Shown here: positions 43,120-51,885 of the stretch, piece by piece
Position numbering within the stretch: position 1 is the first letter of the stretch
Layout: every line of letters begins with the position of its first letter
From: Paludibacteraceae bacterium
GTDB taxonomy: Bacteria > Bacteroidota > Bacteroidia > Bacteroidales > Paludibacteraceae
Length of the DNA: 64,000 nt
Direction: 5' to 3'
NCBI GenBank assembly: GCA_024401555.1
Contig: JAKSKV010000005.1
Span: 55,703 to 119,702 of the forward strand
Notes under the pieces: model-generated
What the model was told of the DNA's origin: nothing
The model's database searches: none
The model's input: the letters and a program-made list of their open reading frames with translations, nothing else
Made by a program: the position numbers and the translations under genes

Positions 43120-43585
43120 ATGTAAGGTATTTTTCGATTATCTCCTGGTTAATCAAGCACATCTGATTGTTTGGACGATGCTCGGATAGCCTCTCCAATG
43201 CCTTGTCACGAGTCATCAAGTCTGCCATATAAAGGTTTATCGTATCAATGATGCGATCATTGGCTACGCCACCCTCAACATAATCAAAATCTATCCATGG
43301 GTTATTACCCAATCGGCTCTCTACAATAAAATCCAACCAATCTTCGTCGTAAGCATCAAACACTTTGCATCGATAGTTTGCAAGTATAGCATCCCTGTCT
43401 AGTGTATAGACATTCAGAACGGCTGGAATTTGGCGTCTATCACTCACATGCTTTGCCCAATCAGAAGCTTGTTGACGTAAATCCGTAATATAAAACCCTT
43501 GTCCGAAATCAAGATTTCGACGACCAGCATCAGCACGGGGAGAGGATATAGCTTCTGTTCCTCCATGGTAAACTTTTATCTTCAT
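43094..43585 (-). CDS. DUF3990 protein, ADP-ribosyltransferase-like toxin candidate
   Basis: The protein has 163 residues. It starts MKIKVYHGG (H7), then DFGQGFYIT (about 27-34) and, near the end, NNQMCLINQ (139-147). These positions match the H-Y-[E/Q] arrangement of ADP-ribosyltransferase-like folds, to which DUF3990 is assigned. No signal or membrane segment is present, so it acts in the cytoplasm. ATG 43585 overlaps the stop of the upstream small gene (ATGA), and the downstream small gene overlaps its end. Such triplets occur in gut Bacteroidales and look like toxin-antitoxin modules; target and activity are unproven. Confidence 0.75.
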   Translation of the reverse strand: MKIKVYHGGTEAISSPRADAGRRNLDFGQGFYITDLRQQASDWAKHVSDRRQIPAVLNVYTLDRDAILANYRCKVFDAYDEDWLDFIVESRLGNNPWIDFDYVEGGVANDRIIDTINLYMADLMTRDKALERLSEHRPNNQMCLINQEIIEKYLTYDGTEEVH

Positions 43586-43815
43586 ACGCGCTTCTCCCAT
43601 TCGTTCATACACGCTATCATATCCATCACCACATTCTCGCGGCTTTCAGTGTGAAGCGTCTCGTAGTTTGGATAAATATACCCCTCTATCATACCCAAAC
43701 GCTTCATACGAAGGAAAACCTCCGAATAAGGAACGCCAAGTGTACGTGCTGTAGCCTCGATACATGTAGCAACAAAGGAGAGTACGATTTGGGTATGAGA
43801 TGGTTGTTTTGTCAT
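43582..43815 (-). CDS. DUF3791-like small protein, first gene of the cassette
   Basis: The product has 77 residues and is helical and soluble. The VVMDMI-type C-terminal helix preceded by NYETLHTES (LHT motif) is typical of DUF3791 proteins found next to DUF3990. It is the promoter-proximal gene, and its stop overlaps the toxin-candidate start by 4 bases. Antitoxins are often first in such operons, which fits, but the role is inferred. Confidence 0.65.
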   Translation of the reverse strand: MTKQPSHTQIVLSFVATCIEATARTLGVPYSEVFLRMKRLGMIEGYIYPNYETLHTESRENVVMDMIACMNEWEKRV

Positions 43816-43826
43816 ATTCCGTTTAA

Positions 43827-43841
43827 GAGCGATTGGCGCTC
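43827..43841 (-). promoter_or_regulatory. Inverted repeat before the DUF3990 cassette (operator candidate)
   Basis: The perfect 5-bp arms GAGCG and CGCTC with a 5-base spacer lie 12-26 bases upstream of the first start codon. A near-consensus -7 (TACCTTAG, 43856-43849 on the minus strand) is just upstream, so a bound partner protein could autoregulate. Confidence 0.45.
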
Positions 43842-43890
43842 GTGTGCGCTAAGGTACGATATTTTTCTCATATTCCGCATTTTTTGCACA

Positions 43891-43933
43891 CGAAATAAAA
43901 AGAAGCGGGATGGACAAAAATCCACCCCGCTTC
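43891..43933 (-). terminator. Intrinsic terminator of fabG
   Basis: The stem GAAGCGGG/CCCGCTTC, one A-C mismatch, then TGGA/TCCA, with loop CAAAAA (43902-43933), is followed on the minus strand by TTTTTATTT. It separates fabG from the toxin-like cassette. Confidence 0.85.
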
Positions 43934-43956
43934 GGGACTATCTCTTAAGAACAATA

Positions 43957-44703
43957 TTACATGTTCATACCACCACAACAGTGGATCACCTGACCTGAAA
44001 CGTAAGATGACAAATCAGAAGCCAAGAACAATGCCACGTTAGCGACATCCTCTGGAGTTCCACCACGTCTCAACGGAATTTGCTCTGCCCATTGCTTACG
44101 AACTTCCTCAGAAAGTTGAGCAGTCATATCGGTCAAAATAAATCCAGGAGCGATACAGTTCGCACGGATACCGCGAGAACCCAACTCCTTAGCGGTTGAC
44201 TTAGCCAAACCGATCATACCCGCCTTTGATGCGGAGTAGTTACATTGGCCAGCGTTACCAGAAACACCCACAACGGAGCTCATGTTGATGATGCTACCGC
44301 CGCGTTGACGCATCATGATTGGCGCACAAGCGTGGATAAAGTTGAAAGCAGACTTCAAGTTAACAGTCAACACTGCGTCCCATTGAGCCTCTGTCATACG
44401 CAACATCAAGGTATCCTTGGTGATACCAGCGTTGTTTACCAATATATCAATGCTTCCGAAATCCTTATGGATTTGTTCAACAACTGTATGAGTCTCCTCG
44501 AAATTAGCGGCATTTGAAGCGTAACCCTTAGCCTTAACGCCCAAAGCGGCGATCTCTGCCTCTGTAGCTTGCGCCAACTCGTCAATCTTAAGATCTGTAA
44601 AAGCGATGTTTGCTCCTTCACTGGCCATCTTCAAAGCGATAGCCTTTCCGATACCTCTTGCAGCACCTGTAATAAGCGCTGTTTTTCCACTTAACAATCC
44701 CAT
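43957..44703 (-). CDS. fabG: 3-oxoacyl-ACP reductase
   Basis: The NADPH-dependent short-chain dehydrogenase of 248 residues reduces 3-oxoacyl-ACP in fatty-acid elongation. TGAARGIGKAIA (cofactor loop), NNAGITKD, the Ser in INMSSVVG and the YSASKAG Tyr-Lys pair are all present, as is the C-terminal VSGQVIHCCGGMNM (two adjacent cysteines). A -7 element lies 29 bases upstream inside the ispG 3' end. It is monocistronic between that promoter and its terminator. Confidence 0.95.
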   Translation of the reverse strand: MGLLSGKTALITGAARGIGKAIALKMASEGANIAFTDLKIDELAQATEAEIAALGVKAKGYASNAANFEETHTVVEQIHKDFGSIDILVNNAGITKDTLMLRMTEAQWDAVLTVNLKSAFNFIHACAPIMMRQRGGSIINMSSVVGVSGNAGQCNYSASKAGMIGLAKSTAKELGSRGIRANCIAPGFILTDMTAQLSEEVRKQWAEQIPLRRGGTPEDVANVALFLASDLSSYVSGQVIHCCGGMNM

Positions 44704-44731
44704 ATTTATATTTTTTAGTTATTTGATTTTG

Positions 44732-44739
44732 CAAAGATA
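44732..44739 (-). promoter_or_regulatory. -7 element of fabG
   Basis: TATCTTTG on the minus strand, between the ispG stop and the fabG start, with a leader of about 20 bases. No clear -33 element. Confidence 0.55.
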
Positions 44740-44744
44740 AGCAT

Positions 44745-46514
44745 TTATTTCCAATCTCCATTACGCTTGATCAAATCAATCAAACGATCGACAGCCTCCT
44801 CGGCGGGAATCAATTTCTCCACACAAGTCTGTCCCTTATAAAGATTGACCTTCCCCTTCGCCGATCCGACGTATCCATAGTCAGCATCCGCCATCTCTCC
44901 CGGACCATTGACGATACAACCCATGATGCCAATTTTCAACCCCTTCAAATGCGAAGTTTTCGCCTTGATTTGGGCAATGGTGGATTGCAAATCGAACAAA
45001 GTTCTTCCGCAACTTGGGCATGAGATATACTCCGTTTTGCTGACACGCACACGGGCACCTTGCAAAATACCGAATGACAAAGAGAGCAACTGCTCTTGCG
45101 GCACGTTAGGCGCCTCGATCCAAAGGCCATCACCCAAACCGTCAATAAAGAAGATTCCAAGGTCAGCGCCCGCCTTGATTTGGAGATCCTCCAATTGAGC
45201 CTCTTCGTAAGAGCGCTTGATGACAACAGGATTCTTCACGCCGTCCGACAACAAGGCATGGAAGAGGGCACGTTGCTCTCCCACCCCGTTGGCATGTTGG
45301 GTAGTCAAGACGAAGACAGTCTTCTCGTCCACCGCCTCCTTCACAGCCGACGAATATTCGCCATAATTCAATTGCAAAAACTTTATCGGAGCCGCATCGC
45401 TCTTCAAATCCGCTAACTGAGCTACCGTATAAAGAGGCGCACCAGCTATGCGCTTTCCGTCAAAACAATAGTCCGCCACCAATCCTTGCGACGAAACATT
45501 GGACGAGAGGATTACGACAGGGGCTGCCCCACCACCGATTTTATCGACACGGGACGTCTCCCTGCGCTCATATTTAAAGGGATCCACCTTGCCGGAATTC
45601 TTCGCATTAATAGGCGTATGTCCCGCACGCTTCGAGATGTAATCCACCAATTTTCTTGCCACAGGTATCTCGCACTCCGGCTCCTCACTTAAAGAGACAC
45701 GGATTGTGTCTCCGATTCCATCCGCCAACAATGCGCCGATGCCCAAAGCGGACTTCACACGACCATCCTCACCATCACCCGCCTCGGTAACGCCAAGATG
45801 TAACGGGAAGTTCATATTCTCCTGCTTCATCACCGCAGCCAACAAACGCACGGTCTGCACCATGATCACCGTATTGGAGGCCTTGATAGAGATGACCACA
45901 TCCATAAAATTCTCCGCCTTGAGAATACGAAGGAACTCCATGCACGACTCCACCATTCCTTGTGGCGTGTCGCCATAACGTGAGAGAATTCTATCGGAAA
46001 GAGAACCATGGTTCACGCCAATACGAAGTGCGGTATGATGCGCTCTACAAATATCCAAAAGAGGCAAAAGGCGATCTTTGATTTTTTTGATTTCCAAGGC
46101 ATACTCCTCGTCCGTGTAATCAAACCGCTGGAGCGTGTGGACCCTATCAACGAAATTACCGGGATTGATGCGCACCTTCTCCACATACCCGGCAGCGACT
46201 TCCGCCGCGGCAGGATTGAAGTGGATATCAGCCACCAAAGGGGTATGGCAACCTCGATCATTCATCGCCCGACGAATCAAGGCGAGACTCTCGGCTTCCT
46301 TTACACCTTGTGCGGTAAAACGGACCAACTCTCCACCCGCCTCAACAATACGTAACGCTTGCTCCACGCTTGGCTCGATGTCATTGGTATTAGTATTGGC
46401 CATAGACTGTATCCTGACAGGATTTTCGCCACCCAACTCCAAACCACCAATGTGAACCACTGATGACTTTCTTCTCTTATAATTAAATAAATCGTTTGAA
46501 TCCAAATACTCCAT
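44745..46514 (-). CDS. ispG: 4-hydroxy-3-methylbut-2-enyl diphosphate synthase (long form)
   Basis: This [4Fe-4S] enzyme of the MEP isoprenoid pathway has 589 residues, the long form with an inserted domain seen in Bacteroidota, Chlamydiae and plants. The TIM-barrel start RRKSSVVHIGG, VADIHFNP and the GVTEAGDGEDG region are clear. The Fe-S ligands are in SCPSCG and GCIVNGPGE near the C-terminus. It lies 42 bases before fabG and behind the secDF terminator region. Confidence 0.96.
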   Translation of the reverse strand: MEYLDSNDLFNYKRRKSSVVHIGGLELGGENPVRIQSMANTNTNDIEPSVEQALRIVEAGGELVRFTAQGVKEAESLALIRRAMNDRGCHTPLVADIHFNPAAAEVAAGYVEKVRINPGNFVDRVHTLQRFDYTDEEYALEIKKIKDRLLPLLDICRAHHTALRIGVNHGSLSDRILSRYGDTPQGMVESCMEFLRILKAENFMDVVISIKASNTVIMVQTVRLLAAVMKQENMNFPLHLGVTEAGDGEDGRVKSALGIGALLADGIGDTIRVSLSEEPECEIPVARKLVDYISKRAGHTPINAKNSGKVDPFKYERRETSRVDKIGGGAAPVVILSSNVSSQGLVADYCFDGKRIAGAPLYTVAQLADLKSDAAPIKFLQLNYGEYSSAVKEAVDEKTVFVLTTQHANGVGEQRALFHALLSDGVKNPVVIKRSYEEAQLEDLQIKAGADLGIFFIDGLGDGLWIEAPNVPQEQLLSLSFGILQGARVRVSKTEYISCPSCGRTLFDLQSTIAQIKAKTSHLKGLKIGIMGCIVNGPGEMADADYGYVGSAKGKVNLYKGQTCVEKLIPAEEAVDRLIDLIKRNGDWK

Positions 46515-46589
46515 ACAATTCTCTATGCTTAGAACTACTTTATGAGTTCAAAATTAATACAAGACAAAGACTTATCAAAACGCAGTCCC

Positions 46590-46630
46590 TATAAAAAAGA
46601 TTCCACACACTTCCGAAGAAATGTGTGGAA
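46590..46630 (-). terminator. Intrinsic terminator of secDF
   Basis: The perfect 9-bp arms TTCCACACA (46601-46609) and TGTGTGGAA (46622-46630) with a 12-base loop are followed on the minus strand by TCTTTTTTATA. Confidence 0.85.
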
Positions 46631-46666
46631 CTCTTATAGAAGATTCGGATATTACCCGAAATCGGC

Positions 46667-49600
46667 TTAAGCCTTTACCTCTTGCTTCGCCTTCTCGATC
46701 TTCTCAGCCTCTTTCTTGGAGAATACACCCAAGAACTTATAAGCTACAGGACAAGCGATGAACCAAGATGAGTAAGTTCCGACAACCACACCTAACAACA
46801 TCGCGAAGACGAATCCACGGATGGTATCGCCACCGAATATGAAGATGATGATCAACACGACGAAGGTACTCATAGAGGTACTGAAGGTACGGCTCAATGT
46901 AGAGCACAACGCCTCGTTGAACAATTGCTTGTTGTCACGGTTAGGATACAAAGTTCTGAACTCACGGATACGGTCGAAGATGACCACATTATCGTTGATG
47001 GAGTAACCGATGACGGTCAAGATCGCAGCGATGAACGACTGGTCAACCTCCATAGAGAACGGCATCACATTCTTCAAGATCGCGAAGAGACCGATGATGA
47101 TCATGGTATCGTGGAACAATGTAGCCACAGCACCCAAACTGAACGCGAAGTTACGGAAACGCAACAAGATGTAAGCGCCGATAACAAGCAAGGCAATGAC
47201 CACGGAGACGATAGCGGACTTCGTAATATCATCAGCCATGGTAGGACCCACCTTTTGGGAACTTTGCAAACCGTATGTTACGGAACCATCCTCAACATCA
47301 GGAGCAAACTCGCCAGCCTCATTACGAACATAACGATCCAAGAACATCTGCTTAGAGACACCGTCAGCCAAGAATGACTTAACGCCCTCATAAACCATAG
47401 CCTCGATCTCATCATCCACATTCTCATCATTATCCATGATTCTGTAGTTAGTAGAGATTCTGACCTTGTTGCTCTCTCCGATCGTGATGACCGAAACATT
47501 ATCGAACACATTGCCCAACGCAGATCTTACCTCCTCGGTATTTACTGGTTGCTCGAAACGAACGATATAGTTACGACCTCCAGAGAAGTCAATACCCTTT
47601 TGCAAACCTGTTGTGGCGAATGCGACAACACTCAAAATCACCGCAAGAATTGAACCCATGACAAATGGCTTCGCCTTTCCGATGAAGTCGAAACTCTTGC
47701 CTTGCAAGAAGTTCTTAGTAACACTCGTACAGAATGGAAGGTTCTCCATCAACTCTGGCTTCTTGTTGAGCAAGAAGTCGAATACCAAACGAGAGATAAA
47801 TACGGCTGTGAACAAAGAGCAAAGCACACCAATGATCAAAGTAGTCGCAAATCCCTTGATAGGACCTGTACCGAACGAGAAGAGGATAATACCTGTCAAT
47901 ACAGTTGTGATATTCGAATCGAAGATGGCGCTGAAGGCATTGCCATAACCATCCGCCAAAGCTTGCTTGATTTGCTTGCCGTTACGCTTCTCCTCACGGA
48001 TACGCTCGAAGATCAACACATTTGCATCGACCGCCATACCGAGTGTCAAAACGATACCCGCAATACCAGGCAAGGTCAAAACCGCCTTGAAGGATGCAAG
48101 CACGCTGAAGATAAAGAAGACATTGCAAAGCAACGCGAAGTCAGCCACAAGACCTGGAATCAATCCATAGTAGAAAATCATATAGACCAAAACAAGGACG
48201 AACGCAGCAACGAAAGAGATGAATCCGGCGTTGATAGCCTCTTGACCCAAAGAAGGACCAACTACATCCTCTTGAACAATACGAGCAGGAGCCGGCATCT
48301 TACCTGACTTCAATACGTTAGCCAAGTCCTTCGCCTCATTCATGTCGAAACCACCAGTGATTTGAGAACGTCCACCAGTAATCTCTTGATTAACATTAGG
48401 GAAAGAATATACATAACCATCCAAAGCGATAGCCACGCTTCTACCCATATTCTTCTTAGTCAAATCAGCCCACTTCTTCGCACCCTCTGGGTTCATCTCC
48501 ATATCAACCTCAATTTTTCCGTAAGGATCGACATCCGCACGAGCGTCGGTGATCACTGAACCTGACAAAGGAGCCTTACCATCTCTTCTGCTTGACTTGA
48601 TAGCAACCAATTGATAGTAATTCTCAGCCTTATCGACAGGCTTAACGCTCCACATCGGAATCAAAGAATTAGGAATCAATCTCTTCTCGCGCGCCAATCT
48701 GAAGTATTTCATCACCTTAGCGGTATCCTTCACATTCGCGACACCGATGCTCGCTCCTTGACCGCTAAAAGACAACCAAGATGACAAAGAGACACCTGAC
48801 GGGTTTTCCTCATCAACCTCTTCTTTGTTTTCCGCACCGAGAGTAGCCAAAAGGCTATCGCTGATGGATTTAGCTACGGTATCCTTTACCTCATCCTTCA
48901 CATCTTTTTTATCCACGTTAGCGGTAGCGGACTCCAACTCTCTAACCAAGTCATCCACTCTTTGAAGATCACCCGATATCTCATTGAAGTCGTAAGTCTC
49001 CCAAAATTCGAGGTTAGCGGAACCTTGCAACAATTTACGGACACGCTCAGGCTCTTTCACACCTGGCATCTCGATCAAGATACGGCCAGCAACGTCCAAT
49101 TGTTGAATGTTGGGTTGAACCACACCAAAACGGTCGATACGAGAACGCAACACATTGAATGAGTTATCAACAGCCACCTTTACACGATCTTTCAACGCCT
49201 TCACTACATCATCGTTGGAAGGGACGTCAGTGAACATATCCTTCAACTCATAGGAGAAAATGTTGAACATTGGCTTACCAGGGTTCTCCTGCTCGAATGC
49301 AGCGGCAAAAAGATCAACGAAATCCTTTTGAGTAGTAAGTTGCTTCTCCTTAGCCACCTTCATCGCAGCCACAAATTCATCGCTTGTGGCTTGGCTACCT
49401 GCCAAAGACTTAAGAATGTCGGCAACGGAAACCTCCATCACCACGTTCATACCTCCCTTAAGGTCCAAACCTAAATTCAACTCATTCTCGCGGCACTCCT
49501 TCAAAGTGTAACCCAACCACACCTTCTCACCGGAAAGTGAGTCAAGATAATTGTTGTACTCCTCTGTTCCCTCACCATAAAGTTTGGCGGCACCACTCTC

Positions 49601-49693
49601 GATTTGAGAGGTTCTGATGCTAAAAGAGAGGTAGAAGAGACACGCCAATGCGAAAAGCACCGCGATCACCTTTACAAATCCTTTGTTTTGCAT
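46667..49693 (-). CDS. secDF: Fused protein translocase subunit SecDF
   Basis: The inner-membrane protein of 1008 residues drives late stages of Sec export using the proton gradient. The SecD part has TM1, ELNLGLDLKGGMNVVMEV, a large periplasmic P1 domain (about 90-500) and a helix bundle with GMAVDANVLIFERIREE. The SecF part (from about 650) has the second bundle with GYSINDNVVIFDRIRE. Fusion into one chain is normal for Bacteroidota. The P1 region contains an acidic insert (KKDVKDEVKDT, ENKEEVDEENP). A minus-strand -7 element (49773-49780) lies upstream. Confidence 0.97.
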   Translation of the reverse strand: MQNKGFVKVIAVLFALACLFYLSFSIRTSQIESGAAKLYGEGTEEYNNYLDSLSGEKVWLGYTLKECRENELNLGLDLKGGMNVVMEVSVADILKSLAGSQATSDEFVAAMKVAKEKQLTTQKDFVDLFAAAFEQENPGKPMFNIFSYELKDMFTDVPSNDDVVKALKDRVKVAVDNSFNVLRSRIDRFGVVQPNIQQLDVAGRILIEMPGVKEPERVRKLLQGSANLEFWETYDFNEISGDLQRVDDLVRELESATANVDKKDVKDEVKDTVAKSISDSLLATLGAENKEEVDEENPSGVSLSSWLSFSGQGASIGVANVKDTAKVMKYFRLAREKRLIPNSLIPMWSVKPVDKAENYYQLVAIKSSRRDGKAPLSGSVITDARADVDPYGKIEVDMEMNPEGAKKWADLTKKNMGRSVAIALDGYVYSFPNVNQEITGGRSQITGGFDMNEAKDLANVLKSGKMPAPARIVQEDVVGPSLGQEAINAGFISFVAAFVLVLVYMIFYYGLIPGLVADFALLCNVFFIFSVLASFKAVLTLPGIAGIVLTLGMAVDANVLIFERIREEKRNGKQIKQALADGYGNAFSAIFDSNITTVLTGIILFSFGTGPIKGFATTLIIGVLCSLFTAVFISRLVFDFLLNKKPELMENLPFCTSVTKNFLQGKSFDFIGKAKPFVMGSILAVILSVVAFATTGLQKGIDFSGGRNYIVRFEQPVNTEEVRSALGNVFDNVSVITIGESNKVRISTNYRIMDNDENVDDEIEAMVYEGVKSFLADGVSKQMFLDRYVRNEAGEFAPDVEDGSVTYGLQSSQKVGPTMADDITKSAIVSVVIALLVIGAYILLRFRNFAFSLGAVATLFHDTMIIIGLFAILKNVMPFSMEVDQSFIAAILTVIGYSINDNVVIFDRIREFRTLYPNRDNKQLFNEALCSTLSRTFSTSMSTFVVLIIIFIFGGDTIRGFVFAMLLGVVVGTYSSWFIACPVAYKFLGVFSKKEAEKIEKAKQEVKA

Positions 49694-49772
49694 TTTTAGT
49701 AATTATTAATTAATTTTTAAAATTTATATTCATTTTCAGACGATTGAAAAGAACCCTTCTCCAATCGAACCG

Positions 49773-49780
49773 CAAATATA
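49773..49780 (-). promoter_or_regulatory. -7 element of secDF
   Basis: TATATTTG on the minus strand, 80 bases before the start codon. The rest of 49694-49929 holds AT-rich leader sequence and the lemA terminator; no gene is seen. Confidence 0.5.
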
Positions 49781-49875
49781 GTTAATTTTGTTTTATAACG
49801 GACATCAAAAAAGACGGGATTGAGAAAAATTTTACATTATGTTGAAAAAAATTAGATTTTTCGGTTCGTTTCGGG

Positions 49876-49905
49876 CAAAAAAAAGGGCGGGACAAACATC
49901 CCACC
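49876..49905 (-). terminator. Intrinsic terminator of lemA
   Basis: The stem GGGCGGGA/TCCCACCC (one mismatch, loop CAAACA, 49884-49905) is followed on the minus strand by eight T. Confidence 0.8.
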
Positions 49906-49929
49906 CCATATACCGACAAAAACGTCCGA

Positions 49930-50517
49930 CTAAAATTGCACTTTAGGAGCCTTGTCCGCACCTGCCTCAGAGGCGAAATATGGTCGAACACGGAATCCGA
50001 AGATGTTAGCCAACACGCTCTTAGGGAAGCTTCTCACCTCCAAGTTATAAGGCTTAACGGCCTCATTGTAGAGACGACGAGCCTCGGCGATCCTGTTCTC
50101 AGTTCCCTCCAATTGAGACTGCAAGTCCTTGAACTGATCACCCGCCTTCAAATCCGGATAGGACTCCGCTACGGCCAACAAGCTCTTCAACGCGCCAGCG
50201 AGACCATTCTGCACCTCTTGGAATCTCGCCAAATCCTCCTCTGTGATATTGGACGGGTCGATGGTGATGGAAGTCGCTTTGCTTCTTGCGGCGATCACCG
50301 CCTCCAATGTCTCCCGCTCATGCTTTGTGTAACCTTTCACAGTCTCCACCAAATTTGGGATAAGGTCCGCACGGCGTTGATACTGTGTCTCCACATTTCC
50401 CCAAGCTGCGGTAACCTTCTCATCCGAGCCTACCAACGAATTGTATCCAGCGACAGCCCACAAGCCTAAAAAGGCTAAAACCGCCAACAAAATAATTGTA
50501 CTTTTTTTAATCTGCAT
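49930..50517 (-). CDS. lemA: LemA-family membrane protein
   Basis: The product has 195 residues: one N-terminal transmembrane helix (about 7-27) and a helical extracytoplasmic domain. YNSLVGSDEKVTAAWGNVETQYQRR cut to YNSLV...EKVTAAW...QYQRRADLIPNLV is the LemA signature, and RRLYNEAVKPYN and FPKSVLANIFG complete it. The function is not well defined; LemA proteins are commonly paired with TPM-domain proteins, as here, and may act in membrane stress or anchoring. The TPM gene is 30 bases upstream in the same operon. Confidence 0.92.
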   Translation of the reverse strand: MQIKKSTIILLAVLAFLGLWAVAGYNSLVGSDEKVTAAWGNVETQYQRRADLIPNLVETVKGYTKHERETLEAVIAARSKATSITIDPSNITEEDLARFQEVQNGLAGALKSLLAVAESYPDLKAGDQFKDLQSQLEGTENRIAEARRLYNEAVKPYNLEVRSFPKSVLANIFGFRVRPYFASEAGADKAPKVQF

Positions 50518-50547
50518 AAAGCTATAAATTTAATTAGTAATTACACA

Positions 50548-51435
50548 TCAGAATCTCGATCCGGCTCCGCCGCCGCCGAAATGGCCACCACCGAAATGAC
50601 CACCCGAATAGCCACCGCCGAATCCGCCGAATCCGCCGCCGCCCCGACGACCGCCGCCATTGTAACGCACCCTATTGTTCGCCTTATAGACCACACGGGA
50701 ACGTTTGACGGATTCACCACAATTTTTGCAAATAAAGAGATCCTCAAACTCGGCTTTGGACGAATCGGAACGGAGCTTCGTGGTATGGTCCAAAGATAGT
50801 TTATGTTTGCCACAATGAGGACATTTCTTCGATTCCCAACTTGAATAGATCGACATCATGAGTACCATCAGGAAGAAAACCAAGAAGATGTAGAGTGTAG
50901 GATCATCCACCTCGGAATCGCCCTCCCATGTCATCGAGCCACGAAGCGCCTCGCAAACAGCCAAGACACCCGCTTCCATGCCATCGTTCCAACGGCCAGC
51001 CGAAAAGGCATCATTCATGTATCTGCGTTGAATACGGGAGCAATCGACATCAGTCAAGTACCCCTCCAGGCCGCTTCCCGTCACAAATTGGACGCATCGG
51101 TCGGAGGTGGAGAGCAGAATCACCAAACCATTATTCAACGAACTCTTGCCGACACCATATTTTTGTCCTAAACGGATGCCGGTCTCATAGCAATCGTGAT
51201 TGGCAAGCGTATCGACCGCTACCACGACCACCTCGATACCCGTGGAATCCTCCAAGCGGGAGAGCGCGTCGTCAAGCCGGGAGACAACACTTGATGACAA
51301 GATCTGTTCTGGATTACAGACATAACGCCTCTTATCCAGAAGGTGAACCATCTGAATATTATCGATATCATACTGTTTCGCCACGGCAACGCCAACGGAA
51401 AACAGCAAGATAACCAAAGCGATCAATCTTCTCAT
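50548..51435 (-). CDS. TPM-domain membrane protein (YgcG-like)
   Basis: The protein has 295 residues: signal peptide (about 1-20), TPM domain (about 40-170; LSRLEDSTGIEVVVVAVDTL, NNGLVILLSTSDRCVQFVTG), one transmembrane helix (about 182-202), a cytoplasmic zinc-ribbon (CPHCGKH ... CKNCGE) and a Gly/His-rich tail (GGHFGGGHFGGGG). ATG 51435 is chosen over an in-frame GTG at 51459 because the -7 element TATATTTG (51466-51459) overlaps that GTG. TPM proteins include phosphatases and photosystem II repair factors; the role here, with LemA, is unknown. Confidence 0.88.
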   Translation of the reverse strand: MRRLIALVILLFSVGVAVAKQYDIDNIQMVHLLDKRRYVCNPEQILSSSVVSRLDDALSRLEDSTGIEVVVVAVDTLANHDCYETGIRLGQKYGVGKSSLNNGLVILLSTSDRCVQFVTGSGLEGYLTDVDCSRIQRRYMNDAFSAGRWNDGMEAGVLAVCEALRGSMTWEGDSEVDDPTLYIFLVFFLMVLMMSIYSSWESKKCPHCGKHKLSLDHTTKLRSDSSKAEFEDLFICKNCGESVKRSRVVYKANNRVRYNGGGRRGGGGFGGFGGGYSGGHFGGGHFGGGGAGSRF

Positions 51436-51458
51436 ACTGTTCTTCAATACGATTTCCA

Positions 51459-51466
51459 CAAATATA
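51459..51466 (-). promoter_or_regulatory. -7 element of the TPM-lemA operon
   Basis: TATATTTG on the minus strand, 23 bases before ATG 51435. It decides the start codon of the TPM gene. Confidence 0.6.
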
Positions 51467-51507
51467 CGGGAAAGATGACTAATTTACAAACCAGGATTCC
51501 AAAAGCA

Positions 51508-51547
51508 GGAACAAAAAGAGGGAGTCGGAAACCAATCCAACCCCCTC
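51508..51547 (-). terminator. Terminator of the regulator-lptE-secG operon
   Basis: An imperfect 11-position stem (51518-51528 with 51537-51547, two mismatches) begins 20 bases after the secG stop and is followed on the minus strand by TTTTTGTTCC. Confidence 0.65.
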
Positions 51548-51566
51548 ATTGTAAATTTTTCTCTTG

Positions 51567-51875
51567 TTACTCTGCTGCCTCTGAATCAGAAGAAGGAGCT
51601 GTAAGAGACTCCACTTGCTCTGTCATTTGTGATTTAGCTACAGACTCCTCACGGGGAAGGAACGCCGCACTCGCAATACTCAACAACACTACAACAGACA
51701 CCAAAAACCAAGTCGCCTTCTCAACAAAATCTGTTGTCTTCTCTACGCCCATGATATTATTCTGTGCTTGGAAGTTAGATGCCAAACCTCCACCCTTCGA
51801 GTTTTGAATCAATACAACTGCCACCAAAAGGATGGATGCAATCACAACAATAATAGTAATAAACGTGTAAATCAT
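51567..51875 (-). CDS. secG: Preprotein translocase subunit SecG
   Basis: The small inner-membrane protein has 102 residues and two transmembrane helices (about 3-23 and 52-72). The loop between them holds VVLIQNSKGGGLASNF, the SecG signature. The tail is acidic and Ser-rich. It assists SecYE protein export. It is the last gene of an operon with the regulator, lptE and a TPR-like gene. Together with secDF it makes two Sec parts in the window. Confidence 0.93.
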   Translation of the reverse strand: MIYTFITIIVVIASILLVAVVLIQNSKGGGLASNFQAQNNIMGVEKTTDFVEKATWFLVSVVVLLSIASAAFLPREESVAKSQMTEQVESLTAPSSDSEAAE

Positions 51876-51885
51876 TTTATTTAAC

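Noticed and set aside
47702-48307. Plus-strand frame of 201 codons
   Set aside because: Antisense of secDF; composition is typical of a shadow frame (Asn/Thr/Arg/Gln-rich, no motif).
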